Source: Diphasiastrum complanatum
Taxonomy: Eukaryota; Streptophyta; Lycopodiopsida; Lycopodiales; Lycopodiaceae
Assembly: GCA_029204225.1 (NCBI GenBank)
Contig: CM055096.1
Location: 40,940,519 to 41,004,518 of the forward strand
Direction: 5' to 3'
DNA length: 64,000 nucleotides
Below the pieces are notes generated by a model. The model worked only from the letters and a program-made list of their open reading frames with translations, ran no database searches and had not been told where the DNA came from. Shown here piece after piece: positions 22,501-33,784 of the stretch (its first letter is position 1; every line of letters starts with the position of its first letter). A program made the position numbers and the translations under genes.

Positions 22501-23219
22501 AATGGATAGCACTCTGTTTCAACTGAATGATATCCATCAAGTACATCGATGTGATATAGAACTATGTGATATTTTGTTTCATGATGGCATAATTTCGTGG
22601 CATTTTGTACAAAAGAATCTCAAAAACAATTTGGTTGAGGTGCAGTCATATCTTGTGGAAAATTGTAATTGAGTAGGACATTGAGAATAGTGTAACTTCG
22701 CCCAATTTAAGCTCCCCTTTTTGGAGAGAGAGACTTAGATCCTAACAAGATATCAAAGGAGATCGTAAAAGCCCAAAACAGTAATAGAAACCTGGATATT
22801 TCTAGTATGATTTTTGAGTGCTTTAGTGCCTATAAAAGGCACCTTCAAAGATCATTCTCATATAGGACATTAATCCATGATTCCTCAGTGTGAAAGGCCT
22901 CATTGTTGTGTTAGATTTTTCCATACTCGGCCTTAAAATCATCCAAGTAATGAGCATCCTAAAAAACAGACAAATTGCACCATCACACACTTATATTCAT
23001 CAAACTCAAACTGACTCCATGGACATCGACTTCATCGAAGCACCCGACATCGAGTTACTCGACATCTCACTCCATTCCGTCACTTACTCGACATTGACAT
23101 TTCAACTCGACATTGACTCCATCAACTCCATCAAACACTAACTCCATCGACAACTCAACTTCGTCGACTTCTCATCAACCCTCAACTAACTCGACATCGA
23201 CATCATCGACAATCCATCA

Positions 23220-23822
23220 AACTCTCATCAATATCAAACTTGGATCAGCCATATTCGAGCTGCTCAGACTGCTAAGGATGCATGGGACATCCTAGCAACT
23301 CTCTACGACATTAGAGACATTACTTCTAAGCTTCATCTGAGGAAGAAATTCTTCACCCTCAGAATGTCTGATACAGATAGTGTTTCGAGCCATTTCAACA
23401 CTTTCAAAAATCTTATGGAGCAAATGACTGCAACTGACTCAGTCATCAAGATTCCGATGCTATGATGACTCTATTATCGAGTCTACCTGAAGCCTACGAA
23501 AACTGGGTCATGGCCATTTCAACCCAGGAGCATCTCACTCTTTCAAGAGTAATTTCGATGCTTCTACAAGAGGAGATCAGAAGATCTACATCATCCTCAG
23601 GCTCAGGTTCAGATCCTCAAACTCTATATTCAAAAAATCAGAAGTTCAAATCCAAGAGATCTACACAGTCAGATTATCCTAACAAAAGGAACAACATGCA
23701 ACAGCATGTATCAAACACACCATCAACTTCAGAGTCTTCATCATTTCAGCCAAGACAAAATTTATTCTGTAAGTACTGTAAGAGGAATGGTCACCTAATC
23801 AAGGATTGTAGAATGTTGTAAT
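23220..23822 (+). pseudogene. Ty1/copia gag with CCHC zinc knuckle
   Basis: The gag core reads AKDAWDILATLYDIR, LHLRKKFFTLRMSDTDSVSS, then a frameshift near 23460, LPEAYENWVMAISTQ, and LSRVISMLLQEEIRRST. It then has a Ser-rich linker and CKYCKRNGHLIKDC, an intact CCHC knuckle. This is the common plant copia gag (UBN2-type) architecture. The N-terminal 100 or so residues are replaced by the TCGACAT-rich tract. Confidence 0.85.
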
Positions 23823-23917
23823 ACAACAACGAAAAGAAGCAACAGTTCCAACAATAAGCAAATGCTGCTTCTACCAGTCACTCGATCCAGCAACAAGAGG
23901 AAGATGAAATTGCCATC

Positions 23918-25250
23918 TTGACCAAAGTCGAAGAACAACAGGATATCGATGCCTGGTATTTGGACTCAGGTGCATCACAGCACATGACTCACCATCGACA
24001 CTGGTTCTATGACTACAAGTCATACACCCATCCTACAGTTGTGCAACTTAGAGACAACTCGACCCATACTATCAAGGGTGTAGGAACAATCAAAGTCGAA
24101 TTCCAGAAAGGTGACGTAATGTTATTGTCCAATGTTCTTCACATTCCAAATCTGACCAAAAACCTGCTCTCAGTTAGTAGAATCACAGATTCAAGTCAGT
24201 AGGTCAAATTCGATAGACAGGGCTGCACTATTTTTGACGAATCTAGGAAAGTTCTTGCTTTCAATAGAAGGTGTGGCAATTTGTACCAAATCAATCACTC
24301 TTATTCTACTAGTAGTCAAGCTCTTTTTACTTCAACTTCTGAATCAACTGATATGCTTTGACATTTCAGATTAGGCCATTTAAATTCCAGTTGTATTTAG
24401 CAAATGTTGAAACAGAACTTAGTACAAAATTTACCTTTCACTAGCAAAATCCGATACTCTATGTATAAGCTGTATTTCCAGCAAGCATATTAGAAGTTCA
24501 AATTCAAAATGTACTTCTAGAAATTTGCTAGATCTTGTACACATGGACATTTGTGGTCCTATGTAGACTATTTCCACAGGGGGAGCTGTCTATTTGCTGA
24601 CTATTATTAATGACTTCTCTCCGAGGGCTGCAACATATTTCTTGAAGAACAAATCAAGTTCTTCATGCAATTCAAGGCATCATCAGAAAAATCGACCAGG
24701 AGAAGAATCAAAGCTCTACGCTCTGATGAAGGGAGAGTATTTATCTCCATCGAATTCAAGCAGTTCTGAATACAACAACAATTCTCAACTAGCTACTCAC
24801 CTCAGTCCAATGGTGCAGCTAAATGAAAGACTCAGTCACTCATTGAAAGTGCAAAGAGCATGCTGGCCCATGCCTCTCTTCTAAAGAAATTCTGTTAAAA
24901 CCTGTTACTACAACAGCCTATCTACAAAACCGATCCATTACAACGGCCCTGAATGGCAAGACACCTTATCAGGTGTGGACAGGATCGAAGCCATCACTCA
25001 AGCATATTCGAGTGTTTGGATGCATAGCCTACTCTCAGATCCCTGGTGATCTAAGTAGGAAGCTGGACAACACCAGCAAAGGGTCGATCTTCATTAGCTA
25101 TTCCTCAGACCATCAGACATACAAGCTCTTCAATCTGGACTCTTAGAAGACCTTCATGAGTAGAGATGTCATTTTTGTGGAAGACCAGTTTATTGACCAC
25201 AAGGGAAAAACTACTTCGAATTCAGATCCTAGAGTCAACACCAACAGCTC
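23918..25250 (+). pseudogene. Ty1/copia protease and integrase, decayed
   Basis: The open part (23918-24202) holds WYLDSGASQHMTHH (protease) and NVLHIPNLTKNLLSVSRITD. Further on, across frames and stops, come HFRLGHLNSSCI (pre-integrase zinc-binding region, the preceding Trp lost to a stop), LTIINDFS, SYSPQSNGAAK (integrase, family PQ.NG.AE; final catalytic Glu position changed to Lys) and GKTPYQVWTGSKPS. RVFGCIAYSQIP and SRDVIFVEDQF follow. These are the usual copia landmarks in the usual order. Confidence 0.8.
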
Positions 25251-25430
25251 CGAACTCAGATCTTGTCCTTATATAAATTCCAAAATCCTAGAAAGCTTCA
25301 AAGTATTGGGCGGAATAGCAAAGAGTTTATTAAAAGCTAGACACAAGAATTCTACTCATCTTTCACCTGGAACGGTCACAGGAACAGACAATCAAGCTTC
25401 AATCTAAATCCCCAACATGCAAGGTTTCTA

Positions 25431-26442
25431 TGTGAAATCTGCTTAAAATATTCCAACAAAATTGCCTCTCTTCAATTGTTTTCTTGAAGCTAATGTCTTT
25501 CAAACTCTGTAGAAACAGTGTCTATCATTGTAGGACTGTAGTCAAAATGCATACCAGTCGTAGAATGAAACAACAAAGGTATATGGTTGCCCCTTGGTAC
25601 AACACAAAACAATCATAGATACAGAATAGAGAGTATCTTCAAGCAAAGCAGAATTGGAAGAATCTGGATGGTCCCGATGCTCAAAAGTGCCAGAAAATGT
25701 TCACTTCATGCACAGAAACTGATTTCATCTTCTCAAATGAGACCTGGTGCAAGATCTTGCATTATCAAACAAGCAGTCTTCCCTGTAATGCATACTAGTT
25801 TATAAGGACAGCCTGTCAAAGTCCAAGAACAAAGCTCCGCAATAGATTTAAATAAAAATACTCTGAACTTGCATTTTTGCCAAACAGATGCGTAAGTTCT
25901 TCATATTGCAATTGAAACAGGTAGTCTTCTAACTTTCTGACAACTTTTAGTGGGTATAAATATAACTAGACTCCCACATTTATATGCAATTCACTAGAAC
26001 AAAGAAAACAGCACATAAAAAGAATAATGTGGCAACAGTACAAAAGTAAAAGCAAGTTAATATTGAGTTCTTTGGACATTACTCAGATCCAGGAGTCTAG
26101 AAACTCAAATGTACATACTTAAAATCCAGTTATTTATGACTCTGACTCTGCTGACGATACTCTTCACATGGAAGCTCCTGTTGATTACAGATGAGCTATC
26201 AAAGTAGCTGATTCAGCTACGCCTCAATATCGGCATTTTGTGCAACTTCAACTGAATGAGCAACCCAATAACAGCTTCATTGCCAGGCTGCAGCAGAAAT
26301 GTAATCGGCACATGTGGTGGCATTCAAATTCTTATCATGATGGGCAAATCTAGGGCCAAACAAAGACATCTACTGGTTCTTTGAGTAAGAACAGATGGTT
26401 AAAACCCTATATAAAAAAGAACAATAGATTCAATCAGGAGCA
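25431..26442. other. No gene recognised; 3' flank of aldolase
   Basis: The copia similarity fades after about 25430. No further coding signal is seen before the aldolase polyadenylation signal. The 72-codon plus frame at 25587 has no recognisable motif. Confidence 0.45.
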
Positions 26443-26448
26443 TTTATT
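26443..26448 (-). terminator. Polyadenylation signal AATAAA of the aldolase gene
   Basis: The minus strand reads TTTTAATAAATGCTCC, about 247 bases downstream of the aldolase stop codon, a normal position for a plant 3' UTR. Confidence 0.65.
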
Positions 26449-26694
26449 AAAATACCGCTAAGAAATACATCAACACATAAGTTGGACCAAATGATGTATT
26501 CTGAATATGAAAGGACGCAACATCATCAAAGCAACAATCGGAACCTTAAAATAGTTCAAAGCTGTGTAACAAGAAACTTAGGAACCATCTGTTAATCTAC
26601 CCTAAGCAACAAGACATGGCCGTTGGTCATCCATACTAAAAGAAAAAAGAGAGCATAAACATGCAAAAGAGATTCGGCTAACTTTCTTACAGCT

Positions 26695-27743
26695 CTAGTA
26701 CTGGTAACCTTTGACATGAAGACTCTCCGATGCCCCTGCTACCTTAGCAGCATCACCACCATATTTTCCCAGAGTAGCTTCAGAATTGGCTTTGCATCGA
26801 GCAAGAAATACTGCTTGAGCAGCAGGCACATTCTCCTTCTTTCCTGCCCAAGTCTTAAGTGTGCTCTGTTGCAAAGCACGCCCAAACGAGAAAGACAGAG
26901 TCCAGGGTTTCACTGTATCAAGCTTATTCATTGCATCAAGGTTGACAGTAGCCTCTTCTTCACTCTGTCCTCCTGAAAGAAACACTATGCCAGGAACGGC
27001 AACAGGCACAGTTCTTTGCAATGCTTCTACAGTGTATTTGCCGATTTCCCCAGGGAAAACCTTGGGAGCTTCTGATCCCGGCGTGACCATGTTAGGCTTC
27101 AAAAGAGAACCTTCCAAAAGTACGTGATGATCGTTCAAGGCCTTGTAAACCGCAGCAAGTACCTGCTCGGTGACAGCTGCATTTTTCCTGATGTCATGAG
27201 GCCCATCGACAAGAATCTCAGGCTCCACAATTGGAACAAGCCCGTTCTCTTGACAGATTATAGCATAGCGGGCAAGGCCATGGGCATTTTGCTGAATGGA
27301 CAGCTCTGAGGGCTCATTTGGACCAATTTTCAGCACAGCTCTCCATTTTGCGAACCTTGCACCAGCCTTGTAGTATTCTTGGCACCTTCCAGCCAGGCCA
27401 TCAAGGCCTTGCGTGGTGGTCTCTCCGTTTGTGCCAGCCAAATCTACTGTGCCTTTGTCAACCTTAATGCCTGGTATCACTCCTCCCTCATTCAAGACTT
27501 CCACAAACGGTTTGCCACCAGCTGTTTTCTGATATAGAGTCTCTTCGAACAAAATGACACCGCTAAGGTATTGAAGGGCGCCAGGTGTTGTGAACAGCAG
27601 TTCACGGAGCGCCTGTCTGTTTGACTCCACATTCTCAACGTGGATGCTTGCGAGACGCTTCCCAATGGTGCCTGTGCTTTCATCAGCTGCCAAAATTCCT
27701 TTTCCAGGAGTGGCAATATATTTTGCGGTCTTGATTAACTCAT
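26695..27743 (-). CDS. FBA: Cytosolic class I fructose-bisphosphate aldolase, exon 2
   Basis: Aldolase cleaves fructose 1,6-bisphosphate into dihydroxyacetone phosphate and glyceraldehyde 3-phosphate in cytosolic glycolysis, and runs in reverse for gluconeogenesis and sucrose synthesis. With exon 1 the protein has 358 residues, the usual length of plant cytosolic forms. Landmarks by full-length numbering: LAADEST with Asp30, [11 protein letters not shown] with Lys142 and Lys148, VEPEILVDG near 182-190, the class I signature [10 protein letters not shown] with Schiff-base Lys225, the phosphate loop [10 protein letters not shown] near 265-274, FGRALQ with Arg298, and the C-terminal Tyr358 used in catalysis. 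The C-terminus GYQY resembles Arabidopsis cytosolic isoforms. All catalytic positions are intact. The acceptor is TGTGACAG before ATGAGTTAATC. The ATG visible in this exon is preceded by intron sequence and is not the start. Confidence 0.97.
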
Positions 27744-28910
27744 CTGTCACAGAAAAGGCATTAAGAACGGTATAGTGACTTACGGCAAAAGTGAGAACAA
27801 ATTCGCAGAACGGCAGGGAAGGTTTTCTAATGAAACACGTTCAGGTCATTATATTACATTGTTCTTAATTGCACGCAAAATACAGAAGTACTTCGCATAT
27901 CTTTAAAGATGTCATATACATAGGAACAGAATCGCAGCTGCCTTCAGATTTTAACTAACTGTACATGGCTCGTAAAGCGATGGTATTAACAAGACAAATT
28001 AAGTCACGATCAAATCAGATCTGAACTTCGCAACATGTTTTACTCTTGAAGACGCAGAACTTCACGAGAAAATGTTCAGACTTGCAACATTCAATCTGAG
28101 CTGAACACTGTTGGTGAGCTCAAAATATGATGGAACTAGAACACAGATCATGATGCCAGATTTAAAATCAGCATCGAAAAGAAGACGGTTAATTCAAGTT
28201 ATTGAGACCGATAGAAAACACTCAAAGAATTACTTTAAACTTCAACATCCCACTCCTTACAGGTATGCTGCAGCGTAGACACCATGTGATCTAACACGCA
28301 CGTTCATTATTCGAGCACACAAGCATTCGACCTTCCAAAACGCGAGAGTCTACCGCAAAGGACTCAGTGAGAGCATGAGTAAAAGAAAGTTGAAATAAGT
28401 CCGATTTGTTAAAATACGCCTAGATCGTAAGTGGCTGAAGAGCGCAACATCGCATCCCAGACAACTAGCCGATGTGTTCTACTTGCAAGCCTATTCAGCA
28501 ACGCGACTTTGGCTAATCAGACGTCATCCAACTAAGCTCACTCATACATGCCAAAATCAGGCTAAATAGCTCAGATCGTCACCTAAGCTACCGATAGAAG
28601 CAAAGGTCATACGCTGCCTGTGGAAACATGACAAACCAAAATTAATAAACTGCATCGATCTTAAAAGCATGCGAAGTCTCATCCGATCGATTACTAAAAG
28701 ACAAAATATTCTTGTTATCTCACCACTTAAATCAAAAACCACGAGCAGAACATATGTAGTCTCAAACACGAATAAAATAACAGATAAACCTCCGATCCGG
28801 GACTGCTAGAGCAACTCCGATCCTACACAAATCTTGTTGAAAATTGTACATCCAAACAAGGCTCTCTGAGAAAACAAACAAAGCATACAAATCTAATGCC
28901 AAAAATTTAC

Positions 28911-28938
28911 CAGCATATTTCCCCACGAAGGCAGACAT
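28911..28938 (-). CDS. FBA: Cytosolic fructose-bisphosphate aldolase, exon 1
   Basis: This 28-base first exon encodes MSAFVGKYA plus the first base of Asp10, followed by the donor GTAAAT. The N-terminus MSAF.GK.ADEL is characteristic of plant cytosolic aldolases, and there is no plastid transit peptide. Exon 1 (28 nt) plus exon 2 (1049 nt) gives 1077 nt, exactly 358 codons and a stop. The 1167-base intron (28910-27744) contains no other gene that I recognise. An intron after codon 9 is compatible with plant cytosolic aldolase genes, though I cannot compare positions here. Confidence 0.93.
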
Positions 28939-29217
28939 CTTCCGTCAACCAATGGATAGGTCTTGATTCCCACAGCGTCAATGGCTCCTCTCTCCGTCGA
29001 TCGATCAGACGAGCATCACCCTAAACACAAAGGCAGAGAGAAGAAACACAAAACACAGAGATGTTTGCTATGCTTATGGAAGAAGAGAGGATCAGATCCC
29101 GTAGAAACTTTCCATGCTGGGGGGGATCAAGTCCGACTGGCCGTTTATGCTCATCTATCTATCCGCCCACCAACCCAAAAGCAGTGCTTACCACGTGTCC
29201 TACCAAGGACCCTCTAA
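28939..29217 (-). promoter_or_regulatory. Aldolase 5' UTR and promoter-proximal region
   Basis: Upstream of the ATG the minus strand is CT-rich between about 29095 and 29028 (TCTCTTCTTCC, TTTCTTCTCTCTGCC), like a plant 5' leader or Y-patch. A perfect G-box core CACGTG lies at 29192-29197 within GACACGTGGT, about 255 bases from the ATG. G-boxes bind bZIP and bHLH factors in light and stress responses, but no function is shown here. I see no clear TATA box. Confidence 0.45.
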
Positions 29218-29322
29218 AATGTATGTTATAATTGAGAACTAGATATATGGGCAATGGTTGTTTCTAAAGTGTATGTTTTAATTGAGAACTAGATATATAG
29301 ATAATCGTTGGTTGTTTGGAAG
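29218..29322. repeat. Tandem duplication of about 50 bp upstream of aldolase
   Basis: GTATGTTATAATTGAGAACT then AGATATATGG, and GTATGTTTTAATTGAGAACT then AGATATATAG, occur about 50 bases apart, each followed by a GGTTGTTT stretch. Confidence 0.7.
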
Positions 29323-29539
29323 GCCAATGTCGAAATATACTATTGTGGCTTGACAAGAGTACTTGTTATTTCGGGCCTCTGAACAACCTTTATCGCACAT
29401 AATGTGTCTCACGAAAATATTAAAAGATATAGAAATAAAAAAATCATTTTCAAGATTATGTTAATGATCTCATTCATGAGATTTCAGACTAACATCAAGA
29501 GTGACATGTCAATGGCTAGTTGGCTCAACTAGCTAAAGG

Positions 29540-30299
29540 TGGACGTAAATGATCTCATACTAAACATTTGTTGCCCCTACATGGCAACTGAGCTGGCAAA
29601 TGGACCATGCCACATACGACAACTTGGGGCTATTTTTGGGCCTGGGAGAAGTGCCTATCATGTTGGGTTTTTCCCTGGCAGCTCCACGCATTTATCATGG
29701 CCATTCGGTGCCCTCTCGCCATTCTTCTCCTTCCTGCCATCACGAGGCTGCATCTTCTCGTGCCATCTTCCTCTCTTTGCGACTTTTTGATGAGAGGTGC
29801 AAGTATATATGCATGAATGATGCTCACAGCTGCTCTCTCCATTACCACAAGAGTGGGAATCCTTTTCTCCATCAACACTCTCCATCTCAGTGCAAGACTC
29901 CAGTAGCTCTTCAGCAACTCTCCATCAGTTCTCCATCAACGTAAGATTGATTCAACTCTTCATCTCTACATTAGTGCAGAACTTCAACGACTTTTGTCCT
30001 CTCAAATTCTATCTTCTCACTTCAATGACTTTTGTCCTCACAACAACTTCTGTGCTCACTTTAGAGACTTCTGTCTTTCAACGACTTTTCTTCTCACTTC
30101 AGTGACTTCTGTCCTCATAGTGACTTCTCTTCTCACTTCAACAACTATTGTCTTTTAGTGACTTTTGTTCTTACTTCAACGACTGATAGGTGCTTCCAAA
30201 TAGATTTAGTAGTGCATGTAATAGTTGTTGATAGTTGTGCTCTGATCTATAGGTTAAAGTCACTTTCCTGGCTCATTTATTTCAAGAAATATGTTTAAT
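29540..30299. repeat. LTR-like or promoter-like stretch with degenerate CACTTCAACGACTT repeats
   Basis: About 29940-30185 carries roughly ten imperfect copies of a 20-24 bp unit around ACTTCAACGACTTTTGTCCT. Upstream is a TATATATGC-type box (near 29805) and CT-rich sequence. This could be a retrotransposon LTR unrelated to the copia element on its right, since it does not resemble the LTR at 31984-32849. No protein-coding region is recognised. Confidence 0.4.
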
Positions 30300-30364
30300 T
30301 CCTTACACTTACATGATGTGCTTTGTGCTTTCCCTTATTGGTTTTTTCTATGATGCTTATCTTT

Positions 30365-30995
30365 TTAATATTGTCTTGACATATGCACTATGAATAAGCT
30401 ATTAGATGGCCTTTTGACTTCTATTTTAAGTTGCCAATGTGGATTCGCATGATTGAAATCTGACACTTGTACAAACATGACATCATTATGTTTTTCACAG
30501 ACAGTCTGATTAGTTGTGGTAACAACATTGATATTCATGTCCTTGACCATTTTGTTATGATGCATGTACAAGATTGAATGCATGTTTAAATGACCTAGTC
30601 TTTTGATGCCAAACATGAGCAACTGTACTACTCACAAAAAGTGCATAATCGTGATTCAGAATATACAAATTTTCTTCTCTGTGTGCAGAGAGGATTTTAT
30701 TAGAGTTCTCATCAAAAACAGTACATCGACTAAGAGTAAACAAAGCTCTATAGCCTTGATCAGTGATCTTGCTAATAGATAATAAATACACCATCTAACT
30801 ATCTAGTGATGTCGTCAGGGAACTGCAGTCAAACAATGCCTTGGCCTTCGACTTTGTGGGAACTTGAGTCACCAAAGAAAATGTACTTTGAGTCCATTGC
30901 TGTGAGAGTAGAAAACAGGTTCTTACATGGCATCATGTATTGTGAAGCACCTGAATCAAGATACCATTGATAGGCATCTCTACTGGGTTGATCTT
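30365..30995 (-). pseudogene. Ty1/copia protease and pre-integrase region
   Basis: AYQWYLDSGASQYMMPCKNL (DSG protease motif intact) lies near 30985. KVEGQGIV and a stop codon follow. A 79-codon frame then has LSISKITDQGYRALFTLSRC, and after a frameshift FGIKRLGHLNMHSILYMHHN appears, the copia pre-integrase HxxH region. Decay is moderate. Confidence 0.8.
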
Positions 30996-31199
30996 GTACC
31001 ATCAACGTCTCGTCCTCTTCTTGTGGATTTCTGACAGTGCCAGAGCCTCCTTCTTGGTGCTGCTACATCTTCTTCCTCGCTTCATTGTGCCTGAGGATGC
31101 GACAATCCTTTATGTCGTAATTGGATCTTTTGCAATACTTGCAAAAGAGTTTGGTCTTGGATGATGGTGGTTGATTGTGCTACTGTTGTTGCTGTCTGG

Positions 31200-31886
31200 C
31201 TACTCTACTTTCGTCTTCTTGTCCTTGAAGTTCTTCTTCTTCTTGGAATGTTGCTTATTAGAGTACAATGTTGACTTGGTACTCATTGTGGATAAGCTTT
31301 TTAACCTGACTTCTTCTTGCAATAGGCTTGTTGTCAACTTCTGGAGAGACAATGCATGAGTATTGCTCAGAAGCAATACTAGGTTGTTGTAGGAGGATGG
31401 AAGACTGACGAGAAGAGACATAGTTGAGTCTTCTTTTGAAATAGGGGAACCGATGACAGCAAGTTGATTCAGCAGCTGTTTGAATTCTTTCAAGTGATCG
31501 CTCACTGAGGTGCCTTTGCTCATCTTGAGTGTAAGTACCTTCTTCCCCATAAAGAGATGAGTCGATACATATGAAGTCTCGTAGATACTTGTTAGGATAT
31601 CCCACGCTTCTTTGGAGGTGGTGTTGTTTGATACGTGAGCGATCTGAGTGTCTTTTAGATTCAAGGATACAATGGCAAATGCTTTGCCATCCTTTGCTTC
31701 CCATGCTGGAAGTAGTTCAGGTTCTGCCGGTCTGGCTATAGAACCGTTTACGTATCCCCATAGCTCCTTCTCGATTAAGATCATCCTCATCTTGAACTTC
31801 CATATGTGGAAGTCATCTCCGTTGAATTTGTTGATCAAGCATATCTCTGAGGTTGAACCTTCCATTAGAACAGAGATTGAACTCAA
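31200..31886 (-). CDS. Ty1/copia gag polyprotein, N-terminal part
   Basis: This is an uninterrupted 228-codon frame starting MSSISVLMEGSTSEICLINK. Recognisable gag landmarks are FNGDDFHIWKFKMRMILIEK, LWGYVNG, AFAIVSLNLKDTQIAHVSNN, SKEAWDILTSIYETSY, KGTSVSDHLKEFKQLLNQLA, SLLVSLPSSYNNLVLLL and a Lys-rich end. The zinc knuckle follows near 31140 in a shifted frame as FCKYCKRSNYDIKDC, where the CCHC histidine is Tyr. The start is chosen as the first ATG after the primer binding site. It is intact as a reading frame but belongs to a truncated element. Confidence 0.8.
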   Translation of the reverse strand: MSSISVLMEGSTSEICLINKFNGDDFHIWKFKMRMILIEKELWGYVNGSIARPAEPELLPAWEAKDGKAFAIVSLNLKDTQIAHVSNNTTSKEAWDILTSIYETSYVSTHLFMGKKVLTLKMSKGTSVSDHLKEFKQLLNQLAVIGSPISKEDSTMSLLVSLPSSYNNLVLLLSNTHALSLQKLTTSLLQEEVRLKSLSTMSTKSTLYSNKQHSKKKKNFKDKKTKVE

Positions 31887-31967
31887 ACAGAATGACTTAG
31901 CTCTATAAAATAAAAACGTATTAAGTTCTATTATAAATTCTAGACTCTAGTAATCCAATAAACCAGT

Positions 31968-31979
31968 GCTCTAATACCA
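31968..31979 (-). other. Primer binding site of the copia element
   Basis: The minus strand is TGGTATTAGAGC, one base different from the tRNA-iMet site TGGTATCAGAGC. It lies four bases from the presumed LTR end at 31984. Confidence 0.75.
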
Positions 31980-31983
31980 CATT

Positions 31984-32849
<866 letters not shown>

Positions 32850-32880
32850 ACCTGTGAGGAATCCTGTGTATTTTTGCAGA

Positions 32881-33185
32881 GTGTTAGGTTTTTTGCCTGT
32901 GTAGAATTCTGTGTAAAACTGTAGTGTCGCCTTTTTTTGCAAAGTGTTGCATGTCATAAACTGCATGTAAAAATGCAGTGTCGCTTTTTTGCAAATTGTC
33001 GCCTGTCAGAAAATGCGAGAAAAAAATGTAGTGTTGCATTTTTTGCAAAATAGTGTCGCATTTCTGGAAGTGCCTAAATGGCCTAAAAACCAATTTAGGA
33101 TCAGTGTCGCAAAACACTTAGTTGCTTAGGATGGCCTAAGTAAAATGGTGACAGTATCGGGTGTTGGGTTTTTCGCCTATGGAAA
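32881..33185. repeat. MITE-like repeat with GTGTCGC-TTTTTTGCAAA tandem units
   Basis: Direct copies of GTGTTRGGTTTTTYGCCTRTG lie at 32881 and 33161. Between them are four imperfect copies of TGYAGTGTCGC-T6-GCAAA (near 32923, 32968, 33030 and 33052). A core CTAAATGGCCTAAAAACC...TTTAGGATCA lies near 33073-33102. The same core occurs as CTAAATGGCCTAAAAAAATG...ATAGGATCA in the MITE at 62631-62905, although the ends differ. Confidence 0.55.
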
Positions 33186-33784
33186 AACCTAAGTAAAAAT
33201 GTAGATTGTAACGACAATCAGTTCAAATATGTAGACTATTGAAAAACGGTTCATTTTCTCAGGTTTCATTTGAGAGAGTAAAATTGAGAGAAGAAAGGAG
33301 GGCAATTAGGAAGAGTAGGAGTGAGATTAAACTCCAACAAGTACATGATCAAATTTTTTCAAAATGAAATTTTTGAATGTTTCAGAGAAGCGCAAGAATA
33401 TACAAGTAGATCTTCAATTTCAAAATTGCAAAAAACATCAAACGAAAAGTACAATTCACTTTTGATGTTAGGCAAGTATGACCAAGTAAACACAATATCA
33501 TGGAAGGACTTGTGTATAAGGCCAAAGATCTGTAATAAAATGCGAGTGTAAAAGTGTCTCACATGAATAGTCTCAAACATCCTATTATAGTAGCGTAATT
33601 ATAAAAAAGACCTTTGCCTTGTTCTTGTGCGTGCTGAGTTGTAGTCGATCCACCGTATTCCTAGTGAGAGTTCTTCTATCCAGATCCTCGTCATCCTATG
33701 AGCCAATCAATCCCTATAAAAGTTGAGTCTTTTAACCGGTAAGTCTTCTTTTGCACCACTACCTTGTCTTTCCTTTCCTTTATA
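33186..33784. other. No gene recognised
   Basis: Opposed short frames at 33321-33551 (+) and 33580-33359 (-) show no family signature. Confidence 0.35.

Larger units (their letters stand above)
22540..25430 (+). mobile_element. Ty1/copia retrotransposon, gag to integrase, 3' part missing
   Basis: Plus-strand order: a promoter-like TATAAAAG (22831-22838) in the presumed 5' LTR, a TCGACAT-rich stretch (about 23010-23220), gag with zinc knuckle (23220-23822), protease (23918-24202), integrase (about 24200-24870) and the post-integrase region (about 24900-25250). Reverse transcriptase, RNase H and a 3' LTR are not found. Multiple stops and frameshifts show it is dead. The left boundary is a guess from the TATA position. 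Confidence 0.75.

Noticed and set aside
26716-27775. Several short open frames opposite or overlapping the aldolase exon
   Set aside because: Shadows of the strongly conserved aldolase coding sequence.
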